Positions 1 through 9,658 are shown, counted from the first letter of the stretch. The stretch is DNA of 64,000 bases from Glaciihabitans sp. dw_435 (GCF_018449675.1 NZ_JAAVUZ010000002.1:310001-374000), one strand, 5' to 3'. Translations and numbers: made by a program. Notes: generated by a model not told the origin, from the sequence alone.

Positions 1-631
1 CGTCCATCTCCTCGCGGTAGCGGCGGGCCGCGCGGAACAGTTCGTCTGGGGTGAGTCGGACACCGGCGGTGTTGACCCCGGTGGCGTCCTCGAGGAGAGT
101 GGCGCACGCGGCATCCACCTGTTCCACACTCACGCCGTGATCGGGTACGCCGATGCCCCGACGGATGGCGTTGGCGCCGTCCAGCGAGACGGCGCCGTCG
201 ATGAGGGCCGTGGCGAGGGTGGACTTCCAGGCGGAGTCAGCGAGCAGTGATTGGGCGGAGTCGGGATCGATGGCGGCGAGCTTTTCGATGTCGTCGACCT
301 CGCTGAGGAGGGTTCCGACATCGATGAGTGTTCCGGCGGCGTAATCCTGCAAGCCGGTGTGGGACTGGATGAGGGCCTCGGGAGTGCGGAATCCCTCCCG
401 CTGGGCGAGACCGGCGTAGCCCAGGTCGTGGTGGGATCGGCGCGCAATTTCCCCCGCGATGCGGGCGGCGACGAGGTCGATGGTGCGGCGGTGCGCACTG
501 ACGGTGTCGAGCGCGGTGCGGAGCCGCGAGTCATCCATTTCGCTGAGAGAGGTGAGGGAGACCGCGACATCCGCGACCGCGCCCGCCGATGACAGGATCT
601 GCCGGTTCAGAGGGTTCGCATCCGCTGTCAT
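1..631 (-). CDS. DUF222 (13E12-type) protein, N-terminal part, cut by window edge
   Basis: The frame opens at the ATG on the minus strand at 631 and stays open to the window edge, giving at least 210 residues without a stop. It starts MTADANPLNRQILSSAG and is rich in Ala, Leu and short acidic/basic helices. This composition and the pattern 'ARIAGEIARRSHHDLGYAGLA' match the helical DUF222 domain that usually precedes a C-terminal HNH nuclease motif. The HNH part would lie beyond the window. The family occurs in many copies in actinobacterial genomes, and its function is not established. Coding is supported by continuous GC-rich third positions on this strand. The family call is from pattern recognition, not a search. 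Confidence 0.75.
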   Translation of the reverse strand, partial: MTADANPLNRQILSSAGAVADVAVSLTSLSEMDDSRLRTALDTVSAHRRTIDLVAARIAGEIARRSHHDLGYAGLAQREGFRTPEALIQSHTGLQDYAAGTLIDVGTLLSEVDDIEKLAAIDPDSAQSLLADSAWKSTLATALIDGAVSLDGANAIRRGIGVPDHGVSVEQVDAACATLLEDATGVNTAGVRLTPDELFRAARRYREEMD

Positions 632-801
632 GAAACGAGTGTCACCGACGTTGCGGATGCCGTCCCGGCGAGAACGGGGATCTGTGCATAACCCCGCCTG
701 TGGAAAACCGCGCCGGGCTGATGCGGCGATGGAGTGATACGGCAGTGGCGAAGAGGGAAAGAGGGGAAGCGGGTGGATGCCCCGGGCGAACGCCTGCGCG
801 G

Positions 802-945
802 AGGGCAGGGCAGGGCACACGCGGGCGGGCACACGCGTGGGGCCGGCCGGCCGGGCACACGCGGGCAGGCAGGCACACGCGGGCGTGCGGCCGGGCACGC
901 GGGCAAGCACACGCGGGCGGGCAGCCGGGCACGGGCGGGCGGCGC
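802..945. repeat. Degenerate G-rich tandem repeat
   Basis: The + strand carries about seven imperfect copies of a GGGCACACGCGGGC-like unit, with variants that lose or gain a few bases. It fills most of the 333-bp gap between the DUF222 gene and the YihY gene. The runs of GGG spaced by a few bases could form G-quadruplexes on the + strand. No credible protein reads through it, because all frames give low-complexity Arg/Gly/Ala/His products. The rest of the gap (632-801) shows no gene. Confidence 0.75.
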
Positions 946-952
946 TCTTGGC

Positions 953-958
953 TAGGCT
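953..958 (+). promoter_or_regulatory. Probable -10 box of a leaderless transcript (YihY gene)
   Basis: TAGGCT fits the actinobacterial TANNNT -10 pattern and ends six bases before the ATG at 965, so transcription would begin at or next to the start codon. There is no ribosome binding site between it and the ATG, which agrees with a leaderless mRNA. No clear -35 element is visible. Confidence 0.4.
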
Positions 959-964
959 GACCGC

Positions 965-2029
965 ATGTCGCCCGCTCCCCTCGCCAGGGTTACCGCCCGC
1001 GTTTCCGCCATCGTTGCCCGTGTTGTGAAGCTGAAGCCGGTGCGCGTGTTCACCGAATACGGCTCCCGGCGCGGCCCCATCCTCGCGAGCGGTCTGGCAT
1101 ACCAGGCGATCTTTGCCGTGTTCGCCGCCATCTGGGTGGTGTTCTCGGTGATCGGGCTCTTCCTGGAGGCCAACAAGCCGCTGCAGGACTCGCTCTTCGC
1201 CCTGATCAGCACCTCGGTGCCGGGGCTTCTCGACACGGGAGACGGCACCGGAGCCATCGACACGAAGACCCTGCTGGAGACCGGCGTGCTCAGCTGGACC
1301 GGCGCAATCGCCCTCGGCGGTTTGTTCTTCACCGCGCTCGGGTGGCTGGCGTCCGGCCGTGATTCCGTGCGCACCATGTTCGGCCTCGGGGCGCCCAAGA
1401 CGAACTTCATCCTCCTCAAGCTCAAGGACCTCGGGCTCGGGCTCGGCTTCGGTGTCGCCCTGCTCGTGTCCGCCGCGATGTCGGTTCTCAGCACCTCCGC
1501 CCTCGACGTGGTCTTCGGATGGGTGTCGATCGACCCCGACAATTCCATCGCCGGCATCGTCATCGTGCGTATCGTCGGTCTGCTGATCGTTCTGGGTCTC
1601 GACACCATCGTGCTGGCGGCGTTCTTCCGTTTCGTCGCGGGGATCCAGATTCCGTTCCGTAGGCTCGCGGGCGGTGCCCTGCTGGGCGGCATCGGACTCG
1701 GTGTGCTCAAGGCTCTGGGAAGCGTGCTGCTCGGCGGCGCCACGAACAACCCTCTCCTTGCCTCCTTTGCGGTGATCATTGGTCTGCTCATCTGGTTCAA
1801 CCTGACCTGTCAGGTGATCCTGATTTCCGCCGAGTGGATTGCGGTCGGGATGACGGATGCCGGGATCCCCTTCGATCGCAAGGCGGAAGCGGCCCGCCTT
1901 GCCGAAGTCGAGCGTCTCGCCGCCGAGGCGGCCCTCGAATCACAGAGGAAAGCGGACGAGGACGCCGCCGCCCGCCCCCGCGGGCTCGCGCGGCTGTTCC
2001 GGCGGAAGAAACGCGCAGAGAAGCAGTAG
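965..2029 (+). CDS. YihY/BrkB-family inner membrane protein
   Basis: A 354-residue integral membrane protein with about six hydrophobic helices: roughly residues 40-65, 118-138, 157-178, 197-223, 240-260 and 265-292. The signature region 'GPILASGLAYQAIFAVFAAIW' near residue 38 is typical of YihY/UPF0761 (formerly annotated as ribonuclease BN). Early RNase BN annotations of this family are not supported, and its role is unknown. The C-terminal 55 residues are charged and Ala/Lys/Arg-rich and probably cytoplasmic. The ATG at 965 sits just after a -10 box. The gene is followed by a 16-bp tandem repeat, then xth. Confidence 0.88.
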   Translation: MSPAPLARVTARVSAIVARVVKLKPVRVFTEYGSRRGPILASGLAYQAIFAVFAAIWVVFSVIGLFLEANKPLQDSLFALISTSVPGLLDTGDGTGAIDTKTLLETGVLSWTGAIALGGLFFTALGWLASGRDSVRTMFGLGAPKTNFILLKLKDLGLGLGFGVALLVSAAMSVLSTSALDVVFGWVSIDPDNSIAGIVIVRIVGLLIVLGLDTIVLAAFFRFVAGIQIPFRRLAGGALLGGIGLGVLKALGSVLLGGATNNPLLASFAVIIGLLIWFNLTCQVILISAEWIAVGMTDAGIPFDRKAEAARLAEVERLAAEAALESQRKADEDAAARPRGLARLFRRKKRAEKQ

Positions 2030-2081
2030 CGATACGGGCGCGACTCGCGACGGTCGGGCACGGTCGCGAGGCGGTCGCGGC

Positions 2082-2129
2082 GCGGTGCGGTTCTGCCGCG
2101 GTGCGGTTCTGCCGCGGTGCGGTTCTGCG
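2082..2129. repeat. 16-bp tandem repeat, three copies
   Basis: Unit GCGGTGCGGTTCTGCC occurs at 2082-2097 and 2098-2113, and again at 2114-2129 with only the last base changed. It lies between the YihY gene and the exonuclease gene. Sixteen bases is not a multiple of three, which fits a non-coding repeat. Confidence 0.85.
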
Positions 2130-2201
2130 TGACGGGGTGCGGCGAGCCCGAGGCATCCGCCCCTCGTCTTCAAGGTCGGAGGTACTCGGTAAACTTTTCT
2201 C

Positions 2202-3062
2202 ATGGCAAAGCCCCTCCGTATTGCGACCATTAACACCAACGGCGTGCGCGCCGCGTTCCGCAAGGGAATGGGTGACTGGCTGGCGACGCGCGACGTCGAC
2301 ATCCTCGCGATTCAGGAGGTGCGTGCCTCGACCGAAGACCTGCAGGGCCTGCTCGGGCCGGACTGGGACATCCTGCACGACGCCGCCACCGCCAAGGGCC
2401 GCGCCGGCGTCGCGATTGCCAGCCGAGCTGGAGCGCACGGCGAGGGTCCCACGATTCACCGGGTCGAGCTCGGCGACGAAGACTTCGACAGCGCCGGTCG
2501 CTGGCTCGAGGCCGACTACGAGGTCAACGGCAAGATCGTCACGGTCGTGAGCACCTACGTGCACTCGGGCGAGGTCGATACGCCGAAGCAGGTCGAGAAG
2601 TACAAGTTCCTCGACGCGATGACGAAGCGCCTCCCCGAGCTCGCCGCCCACAGCGAATACGCGGTGGTGATGGGTGACCTCAACGTCGGTCACCGCGAAC
2701 TCGACATCAGGAACTGGAAGGGCAACGTGAAGCGCGCCGGCTTCCTGCCCACCGAGCGTGCCTACTTCGACCGCTTCTTTGGCCCGCTGGGCGAAGAGGT
2801 CACGGGTGTCGACGGATCGACCGGTGCCGGCCTCGGCTGGATCGACATCGGCCGCCAGCAGTCCGGCGAGGTCGACGGCCCCTTCACCTGGTGGAGCTGG
2901 CGTGGCCAGGCGTTCGACAACGACACCGGCTGGCGTATCGACTACCAGATGGCCACGCCCGCCCTCGCCGCCACCGTCGCGAAGTACACCGTCGACCGTG
3001 CCGAGTCCCACGACAAGCGCTGGAGCGACCACACTCCCGTCGTCGTTGACTACGACCTGTAG
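2202..3062 (+). CDS. xth: Exodeoxyribonuclease III family AP endonuclease/exonuclease
   Basis: A 286-residue exonuclease-endonuclease-phosphatase fold protein of the normal family length. It nicks DNA at abasic sites and removes nucleotides 3' to 5' in base excision repair. Visible motifs in order are 'RIATINTNGVRAAF' (Asn for metal), 'LAIQEVRA' (catalytic Glu), 'VMGDLNVGHRELD' (Asp/Asn pair), 'GWRIDYQMA' and the C-terminal 'RWSDHTPVVVDYDL' (Asp-His). The sequence belongs to the actinobacterial/XthA side of the family. It is a single transcription unit upstream of trpS, with a small GC hairpin at 3107-3120 after its stop. Confidence 0.93.
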   Translation: MAKPLRIATINTNGVRAAFRKGMGDWLATRDVDILAIQEVRASTEDLQGLLGPDWDILHDAATAKGRAGVAIASRAGAHGEGPTIHRVELGDEDFDSAGRWLEADYEVNGKIVTVVSTYVHSGEVDTPKQVEKYKFLDAMTKRLPELAAHSEYAVVMGDLNVGHRELDIRNWKGNVKRAGFLPTERAYFDRFFGPLGEEVTGVDGSTGAGLGWIDIGRQQSGEVDGPFTWWSWRGQAFDNDTGWRIDYQMATPALAATVAKYTVDRAESHDKRWSDHTPVVVDYDL

Positions 3063-3106
3063 TCACTCCCGTTAGCAGCAGCCCCACACGCAGCAGCGCA
3101 GCAGCA

Positions 3107-3120
3107 ACCCCGCCCGGGGT
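3107..3120 (+). terminator. Small GC hairpin after xth
   Basis: ACCCCG CC CGGGGT forms a six-base-pair stem with a two-base centre, 45 bases after the xth stop. It is followed by GCTTAGCTGCTTCG rather than a clean U tract, so it is at best a weak terminator. A second short inverted repeat (GGATGCC/GGCATCC, about 3161-3183) lies just upstream of trpS. Confidence 0.35.
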
Positions 3121-3207
3121 GCTTAGCTGCTTCGTGCGGTACCGCGGACGTTCCGATTCGGGATGCCTCGCGGTGGGGCATCCGCTTCGCACAAGCCGAA
3201 CTACTGA

Positions 3208-4227
<1,020 letters not shown>

Positions 4228-4230
4228 CCG

Positions 4231-5628
4231 ATGAAACCCGTTGTCCTCCAGACACCACGGCTGTGGCTCGACAGCCCGGTGATGACGGACGCCCCGGCGG
4301 TCGTCGCCCACTGTCAGGACCCCCTGTTCGAGAAGGTGCTGACGCTGCCGTGGCCGTACACGCCGGCGGACGCTGAGTTCTTCCTGCGCAAGTTCGTTCC
4401 GAACGGATGGGCCACGAAGCGCGAGTACATCTGGGCGATCCGCACCCACGAGGGCGGCCCGTTGATGGGGATCGTCAGCTACCGCACCGGCGGAAGCGAC
4501 GTCGGTTTCTGGCTCGGCGCCGAGCACCGCGGTCAGGGCTACATGCCCGAAGCCCTCGGCGCGGTCACCCGGTGGGTGTTCGGCCAGGGCGTGCGCGAAA
4601 TCCTGTGGGAGTGCGTCGCGGGCAACACCGCCTCGGCCACCACCGCGCGCAAGAGCGGCTTTCGCTTCACGGGCGAGGGGCCAAGCACACTGCAGTTCCG
4701 AGATGGCTCCTTCCCACCCGGCTGGCATGGCGCCTTGCATGTGGATGACTCGGTGCCGGCGTTTGCGGACTCAAGTGCGGCCACGTGGCCGGAGTACACG
4801 CGGCCGGCCGGCGGCGAGGTCGGCGGGGTCGAGGACAGCGGGGTCGAGGTCGGCGGCAGCAAGGTCGGCGGTGGTGGCGGCAGCACTTCACCTCGCGTAT
4901 CCGTGGTGCTCTTCGATCTCGATGACACCCTCTTCGCGCACCGCAGGGCCGTCGCCATCGGGGTCACCGCGCACCGCGAGGCCCTCGGCGGACGCATCGC
5001 CGCGGCCGATGCCGTCGCCGAGCTCGCGCGCTGGCACGCCCTCGAGGAACTGCACTACCACCGCTACCTCAGCGGCGAACTCGACTACCTCGGGCAGCGT
5101 CGCGCCCGCTCCCGCGCATTCGTGGAGCCCTTCGGCATCACGCTCGCCGATGACCGCGTTGCCGACGCCTGGTTCGACGCTTACCTCGTCGAATACCAGC
5201 GGGCGTGGACGCTGCACGACGACACTCTCGACTGCCTCACCGAGCTCAGCGAGCTGCATCCGGCCGTGCGGCTGGGGATCATCACCAACGGCGACCTCCA
5301 CTTCCAGCAGTCCAAACTCGACGGCGTCGGCATCACCGCCTGGTTCGAGCACGTCATCACCTCGGGCGAACTTGGGTACGCCAAACCAGACCCGCGCATC
5401 TTCGCCCACGCGTGCCGCGAGTTCGGTGTCCGCGCCGCCCAGGCGCTCTACGTCGGTGACCGCCTGCGCACCGACGCGATCGGGGCCGCCAATGCGGGGC
5501 TCACGGGTGTGTGGCTGGATCGGACAGCGGATGCCACGGACGACGAGAACACGGCGGCCGGGGCATCCGGTGTCCGTGTCATTCACTCCCTGCGCGAGCT
5601 GCGCGCCATCGTCGCACCAGCCTCCTGA
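4231..5628 (+). CDS. GNAT acetyltransferase fused to HAD-family hydrolase
   Basis: A single 465-residue frame joins two enzymes. Residues 1 to about 180 form a RimJ/RimL-type GNAT N-acetyltransferase with 'WLGAEHRGQGYMPEALGAV' as the acetyl-CoA loop and 'ECVAGNTASATTARKSGFRF'. Residues about 190-225 are a Gly/Val/Glu repeat linker (EVGG, EVGGS, KVGGGGG). Residues about 226-455 are a HAD hydrolase with motif I 'DLDDT' (229-233), motif II 'ITNG', motif III Lys in 'GYAKPDPRIF' and motif IV 'GDRLRTDAIGA'. All catalytic residues of the HAD part are present, so both halves could be active. Substrates cannot be read from sequence. The gene follows trpS by three bases. Confidence 0.85.
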   Translation: MKPVVLQTPRLWLDSPVMTDAPAVVAHCQDPLFEKVLTLPWPYTPADAEFFLRKFVPNGWATKREYIWAIRTHEGGPLMGIVSYRTGGSDVGFWLGAEHRGQGYMPEALGAVTRWVFGQGVREILWECVAGNTASATTARKSGFRFTGEGPSTLQFRDGSFPPGWHGALHVDDSVPAFADSSAATWPEYTRPAGGEVGGVEDSGVEVGGSKVGGGGGSTSPRVSVVLFDLDDTLFAHRRAVAIGVTAHREALGGRIAAADAVAELARWHALEELHYHRYLSGELDYLGQRRARSRAFVEPFGITLADDRVADAWFDAYLVEYQRAWTLHDDTLDCLTELSELHPAVRLGIITNGDLHFQQSKLDGVGITAWFEHVITSGELGYAKPDPRIFAHACREFGVRAAQALYVGDRLRTDAIGAANAGLTGVWLDRTADATDDENTAAGASGVRVIHSLRELRAIVAPAS

Positions 5629-5717
5629 CGGACCGACGCCCCGCCCGCACGTTACGAAGAATGTCGCGACGGGCGCCGGCGGGCGCCGCGGAATAGTGAG
5701 CGTCACGACGCGTTACA

Positions 5718-5723
5718 TATAAT
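5718..5723 (+). promoter_or_regulatory. Probable -10 box for the rib operon
   Basis: A perfect TATAAT lies 10 bases upstream of the FMN aptamer P1 stem, placing transcription start near 5730. No convincing -35 hexamer is seen around 5695-5701. Confidence 0.55.
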
Positions 5724-5733
5724 CAGTAGTAGA

Positions 5734-5866
5734 ACGTGCTCCGGGGTCGGTGAGAATCCGAACCGGCGGTTACAGTCCGCGAGCTGCCGTGGGTCGCAAG
5801 ATCCGCAGCGGTTGACTTGGTGAAACTCCAAGACCGACGGTTAAAGTCCGGATGGGAGGCGCACGT
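5734..5866 (+). promoter_or_regulatory. FMN riboswitch (RFN element)
   Basis: The conserved RFN landmarks occur in order: 'GGGGTCGGTGAGAATCCG', 'ACCGGCGGTTACAGTCCGCG', 'TTGGTGAAACTCCAAGACCG', 'ACGGTTAAAGTCCGGATGGG'. The P1 stem closes with ACGTGC at 5734-5739 against GCACGT at 5861-5866, perfectly complementary. The class senses flavin mononucleotide and lowers expression of riboflavin genes when FMN is plentiful. Its place directly upstream of ribD fits autoregulation of the operon. Confidence 0.95.
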
Positions 5867-5901
5867 GTTGTATGGCAATTGCCCTGCAACAGGTCTTTCT
5901 T
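5867..5901 (+). terminator. Riboswitch expression platform, terminator-like hairpin
   Basis: Immediately after the aptamer, 5867-5878 pairs with 5879-5890 (9-10 pairs around a CAATTG turn, one mismatch). It is followed by AGGTCTTTCTT, which is moderately U-rich. This suggests control by premature termination, although sequestration of translation signals further down cannot be excluded. Confidence 0.5.
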
Positions 5902-5941
5902 GACCCACCCCCGGAGTCCGTCGTAACCAGACGAGGACCGG

Positions 5942-7078
5942 ATGAACACCCCAGGCACCGACATCGAGACGGCCATGCGCCACGCCCTCGATCTCGCCTC
6001 GCGCGGACCCGCCATCGGCGTGAACCCCCAGGTCGGCTGCGTGCTGCTGGATGCCTCGGGGCACACGGTCGCCGAGGGCTGGCACCGCGGGGTGGGCACA
6101 CCCCACGCCGAGGTCGACGCGCTGTCGAAACTGGCAACCCGTGAAGTCACGGCCGCCGATGGCACCGTCGTCACCGTCCCGGATGCGCGGGGACTCAGCG
6201 CCGTCGTCACCCTCGAACCCTGCAACCACACCGGCCACACCGGGCCCTGCTCGGAGGCGCTGATCGCCGCCGGCGTCTCCGCCGTCTACTTCGCCGTCTC
6301 CGACCCCGGCATCGCCTCCTCCGGCGGCGCCGCGCGTCTCATCGAGGCGGGCATCCCCGTCACCGGGGGCGTCCTCGCCGCCGAGGCGGAGGAGTTTTTG
6401 CGGGTCTGGCTCACCGCCGTGCGCCTGCGCCGCCCCTTCGTCACGGTCAAGTGGGCGTCGACGCTCGACGGTCGCGCCGCCGCCGCCGACGGCTCCAGCC
6501 AGTGGATCACCGGCACGGCCGCACGCCAGCGCGTGCACGAACAACGCGAGGCCAGCGACGTCATTCTCGTCGGCACGGGAACGGTGCTGGCGGATGACCC
6601 GTCGCTGACAGCCCGCGGAGATGCCGGCGAACTCATGGAGCACCAGCCGGTTCCGGTGGTGATCGGCGAACGGGACATCCCGAACGACGCCAAACTCCGA
6701 ACCCACCCGGCCGGGCTCATCCAGGCGCGGACCCGTGACCTCGGCGCCGTGCTCTCGGGACTGTTCGATCGCGGATACCGCCGCGCCTTCGTCGAGGGTG
6801 GCCCGCGGCTCGCCAGCGCCCTGATCGCGGCCGGCCTCGTCGACGAGGTCTCGGTCTACCTGGCCCCCACGCTGCTCGGTGGACCCGGCCTCGCGATCGG
6901 CGACCTCGGGATCCCCACCATCACCGCGCAGAAGCGACTCGACCTCGTCGGCGTCGAGCAGCTCGGCAACGACCTGCTCATCACCGCGCGACCGGTCGCG
7001 GCCGCGGTGAACCCGGTCGCAGGGTCATCCACTCTCCCCTCCACCTTCTCCACCACTCCGCTCAACCAAAAGAGGTAA
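5942..7078 (+). CDS. ribD: Bifunctional riboflavin biosynthesis deaminase/reductase RibD
   Basis: A 378-residue enzyme for two consecutive riboflavin steps: deamination of the GTP-derived diaminopyrimidine, then NADPH-dependent reduction of the ribosyl side chain. The N-terminal zinc deaminase domain shows 'HAEVDAL' (near residue 57) and 'EPCNHTGHTGPC' (near 93). The reductase domain (about 160-350) shows 'VTVKWASTLDGRAAAADG' and 'VEGGPRLASALIAAGLVDEV'. The start at 5942 has GAGGA about five bases upstream. It is the first gene after the FMN riboswitch and is separated from ribE by two bases. Confidence 0.95.
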   Translation: MNTPGTDIETAMRHALDLASRGPAIGVNPQVGCVLLDASGHTVAEGWHRGVGTPHAEVDALSKLATREVTAADGTVVTVPDARGLSAVVTLEPCNHTGHTGPCSEALIAAGVSAVYFAVSDPGIASSGGAARLIEAGIPVTGGVLAAEAEEFLRVWLTAVRLRRPFVTVKWASTLDGRAAAADGSSQWITGTAARQRVHEQREASDVILVGTGTVLADDPSLTARGDAGELMEHQPVPVVIGERDIPNDAKLRTHPAGLIQARTRDLGAVLSGLFDRGYRRAFVEGGPRLASALIAAGLVDEVSVYLAPTLLGGPGLAIGDLGIPTITAQKRLDLVGVEQLGNDLLITARPVAAAVNPVAGSSTLPSTFSTTPLNQKR

Positions 7079-7080
7079 CC

Positions 7081-7734
7081 ATGTTCACCGGAATCATCGA
7101 AGAGCTCGGCGAAGTCGTGAGCTGGTCGCCCTCCACCGACGCCGCCCGCATCACCGTGCGCGGCCCGCTCGCGGTCACGGACGCGAAGCACGGCGACTCG
7201 ATCTCGGTCAACGGCGTCTGCCTCACGGTCATCGACCAGGGACCCGACTGGTTCACCGCCGACGTCATGGCCGAGACCATCGCGATGAGCACCCTCAAGA
7301 ACCCGCAGCCCGGCGTGCGGGTCAACCTCGAGCGTGCCGCGCAGGTCGGCGACCGCATCGGCGGCCACATCGTGCAGGGCCACATCGACGGCACCAGCAC
7401 GCTGCTCAGCATCGAGCAGGGCGGAGCGTGGCGCGTGCTGCGGTTCACCCTCGATCCCGAGCACGCACCGCTCGTCACGAGCAAGGGGTCCATCGCGATC
7501 GATGGCATCTCCCTCACCGTCAGCGCGGTCAGCGCCCCCGAGGAGCCGAACGCCTGGTTCGAGGTGTCGCTCATCCCCGAGACGCTCGCCGTGACGACCC
7601 TTGGCTTCAAACAGGTGGGTGACGCCGCCAACATCGAGACGGACATTCTGGCCCGCCATGTCGAGCGGATGACCCACTTCGCCGCCATCACGCCAGCCGC
7701 AGCAACCAGTACCAACGAATGGATTCAGTCATGA
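7081..7734 (+). CDS. ribE: Riboflavin synthase alpha chain
   Basis: A 217-residue protein made of two lumazine-binding repeats. It starts with the diagnostic 'MFTGIIEELG', and the first repeat ends at 'GGHIVQGHIDGT'. The second contains 'SIAIDGISLTV' and 'FEVSLIPETLAVTTLGF'. The enzyme dismutates two 6,7-dimethyl-8-ribityllumazine molecules to riboflavin and a pyrimidine returned to the pathway. It has an AAGAGG ribosome binding site just upstream. Its stop overlaps the ribBA start as ATGA, indicating translational coupling. Confidence 0.95.
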   Translation: MFTGIIEELGEVVSWSPSTDAARITVRGPLAVTDAKHGDSISVNGVCLTVIDQGPDWFTADVMAETIAMSTLKNPQPGVRVNLERAAQVGDRIGGHIVQGHIDGTSTLLSIEQGGAWRVLRFTLDPEHAPLVTSKGSIAIDGISLTVSAVSAPEEPNAWFEVSLIPETLAVTTLGFKQVGDAANIETDILARHVERMTHFAAITPAAATSTNEWIQS

Positions 7735-9017
7735 GTCTCGCCGATATCCCCACAGCGCTCGCAGCTCTCCGCTCGGGGCGCCCGATCATCGTCGCTGACG
7801 ATGAGAGCCGCGAAAACGAGGGGGACGTTCTCATCTCCGCCGCGCTCGCCTCGCAGGAGTGGATCGCCTGGATGGTGCGCAACTCGTCCGGGTTCATCTG
7901 CGCGCCGATGACGAACGAGATCGCCGACCGGCTCGAGCTTCCGCTCATGGTCATCGACAACCAGGACCCGCTCGGCACCGCGTACACCGTGAGCGTCGAT
8001 GCGGCGGACCGTCTCAGCACGGGCATCAGCGCCGCCGATCGCGCTCACACCCTGCGGGTGCTCGCCGACGTCAACTCCGTTCCGTCGAGCCTCAACCGGC
8101 CCGGCCACATCCTCCCCCTGCGCGCCGTCGAGGGTGGCGTGCGCGAACGCGGCGGACACACCGAGGCGACCGTCGACCTGATGAAGCTCGCGGGGCTCGT
8201 TCCGGTCGGCGCCATCAGCGAGATCGTCGGTGACGACGGCGAGATGATGCGTCTCCCGGCCCTCATCGCCCTCGGCGAGCGCGACGGGGTACCGGTCATC
8301 ACGATCGAAGCCCTGATCGCGTACCTGCAGGAGACCCACGGGGATGCCCCACTTCCGGCCGCACCGCTGCCCGAGACATCCCGGGTCATCTTCGAAGTCG
8401 AGACGACCATCCCGACCGAGTACGGCCCGTTCCGTTTTCGCGCGTACCGCGACCGCATGACGGGTGCCGACCACCTCGCGGTGATCTCGGGCACGCCCGG
8501 CGATGGCGCGCTCGTGCGCGTGCACTCGGAGTGTCTGACCGGCGAGGCGTTCGGGTCCGAGAAGTGCGAGTGCGGGCCGCAGCTCGACGCCGCGCTCGAG
8601 GCGATCCAGCGCGATGGCGGTGTCGTCATCTACATGCGCGGGCAGGAGGGACGCGGCATCGGCCTCATCAACAAGCTCCGCGCCTACAAGCTGCAGGAGG
8701 AGGGCCTCGACACGATCGACGCCAACCTCGCGCTCGGGTTCCCCGCCGATGGCCGTGAGTACGGTGCAGCCGTCGCCATCCTCGAGGATCTCGGGCTCAG
8801 TGACATCCGCCTCATCACCAACAATCCCGACAAGATTAGCCAGCTCGAGGAGCGCGGTATCCGTGTCGTCGAGCAGGTGCCGCTGATCGTCGGGGTGGGC
8901 GAGTTCAACGAGGCCTACCTCGAGGCCAAGCGTGACCGCATGGGCCACATTCTTCCCGACGACAGAACTCTCGACAGCGAAGTACTCGCGAACAACAGAC
9001 AAGGACTCACGGCATGA
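7731..9017 (+). CDS. ribBA: Bifunctional DHBP synthase / GTP cyclohydrolase II
   Basis: A 428-residue fusion that starts both branches of riboflavin synthesis. The N-terminal RibB domain makes 3,4-dihydroxy-2-butanone 4-phosphate from ribulose 5-phosphate ('[11 protein letters not shown]', '[20 protein letters not shown]'). The C-terminal RibA domain opens GTP ('[20 protein letters not shown]' zinc site with three Cys, '[12 protein letters not shown]'). All three zinc-binding cysteines are present. I chose the ATG at 7731, in the ATGA overlap with ribE, over an in-frame ATG at 7719, because the family begins at the MSLADI equivalent. The stop overlaps ribH the same way. Confidence 0.95.
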   Translation: MSLADIPTALAALRSGRPIIVADDESRENEGDVLISAALASQEWIAWMVRNSSGFICAPMTNEIADRLELPLMVIDNQDPLGTAYTVSVDAADRLSTGISAADRAHTLRVLADVNSVPSSLNRPGHILPLRAVEGGVRERGGHTEATVDLMKLAGLVPVGAISEIVGDDGEMMRLPALIALGERDGVPVITIEALIAYLQETHGDAPLPAAPLPETSRVIFEVETTIPTEYGPFRFRAYRDRMTGADHLAVISGTPGDGALVRVHSECLTGEAFGSEKCECGPQLDAALEAIQRDGGVVIYMRGQEGRGIGLINKLRAYKLQEEGLDTIDANLALGFPADGREYGAAVAILEDLGLSDIRLITNNPDKISQLEERGIRVVEQVPLIVGVGEFNEAYLEAKRDRMGHILPDDRTLDSEVLANNRQGLTA

Positions 9018-9487
9018 GCGGCGACGGAATTCCCGATATCAAGACGGATGGCACGGGGCTGCGCATCACAATCGTCGCCGGCTCCTGGCACGAGGTCATC
9101 ACCGACGGGCTGCTCGCCGGTGCGCGCCGCGCCCTCGCGGAGGCGAACGTCGAAGTGACCGAGGTGCGCGTGCCGGGGAGCTTCGAGCTTCCGGTTGCCT
9201 CGAAAGCCGCGTTGGAAGCGGGCGCCGATGCCGTCGTGGCGCTGGGCGTCATCATCCGCGGAGGCACCCCGCACTTTGAATACGTGTCGGATGCCGCGAC
9301 CAGCGGTCTCACGCAGGTGAGCATCCTCACCGGCAAACCCGTCGGCTTTGGCGTGCTCACGCTCGACGACGAGCAGCAGGGGCTTGATCGCGCCGGGCTG
9401 CCCGGATCGAAGGAAGACAAGGGAGCCGAGGCCGCCCAGGCCGCCGTCGCCACCGCCGTGCTCCTGCGATCCATTCGCGGGCAATAG
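9014..9487 (+). CDS. ribH: 6,7-dimethyl-8-ribityllumazine synthase
   Basis: A 157-residue lumazine synthase that condenses DHBP with the RibD product to give the substrate of RibE. Normal motifs are '[15 protein letters not shown]' (phosphate site), '[16 protein letters not shown]' (catalytic His) and '[16 protein letters not shown]'. The start lies in an ATGA overlap with the ribBA stop. It is the last gene of the operon, followed by a stem-loop at 9526-9554. Confidence 0.95.
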   Translation: MSGDGIPDIKTDGTGLRITIVAGSWHEVITDGLLAGARRALAEANVEVTEVRVPGSFELPVASKAALEAGADAVVALGVIIRGGTPHFEYVSDAATSGLTQVSILTGKPVGFGVLTLDDEQQGLDRAGLPGSKEDKGAEAAQAAVATAVLLRSIRGQ

Positions 9488-9525
9488 TCAACATACGTTC
9501 ACACGCCCGAAACACAGCGTAAGGT

Positions 9526-9554
9526 AGAGGGGTTCGCCACAAGCGGACCCCTCT
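9526..9554 (+). terminator. Stem-loop after the rib operon
   Basis: Twelve-base-pair stem (AGAGGGGTTCGC against GCGGACCCCTCT, one G-U pair) with loop CACAA, 39 bases after the ribH stop. It is followed by CCTTCTCGG, only weakly pyrimidine-rich. It probably separates the rib operon from the MHS transporter gene. Confidence 0.7.
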
Positions 9555-9658
9555 CCTTCTCGGCAGTGTCGCTCGAGTTCCCATCGCGCTTACCGGTGTT
9601 GGTTCGAACTCGCGACGCTCTGCCTTCTCTTCCTCTCTCCTCCGGAGCACCTTTCACC

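Noticed and set aside
802-945. Possible CRISPR array in the G-rich repeat
   Set aside because: Units are degenerate, without constant-length unique spacers, and no cas genes are present.
7719-7731. Upstream ATG (7719) as ribBA start
   Set aside because: It adds four residues overlapping the ribE end; the ATGA overlap at 7731 and the family N-terminus favour 7731.
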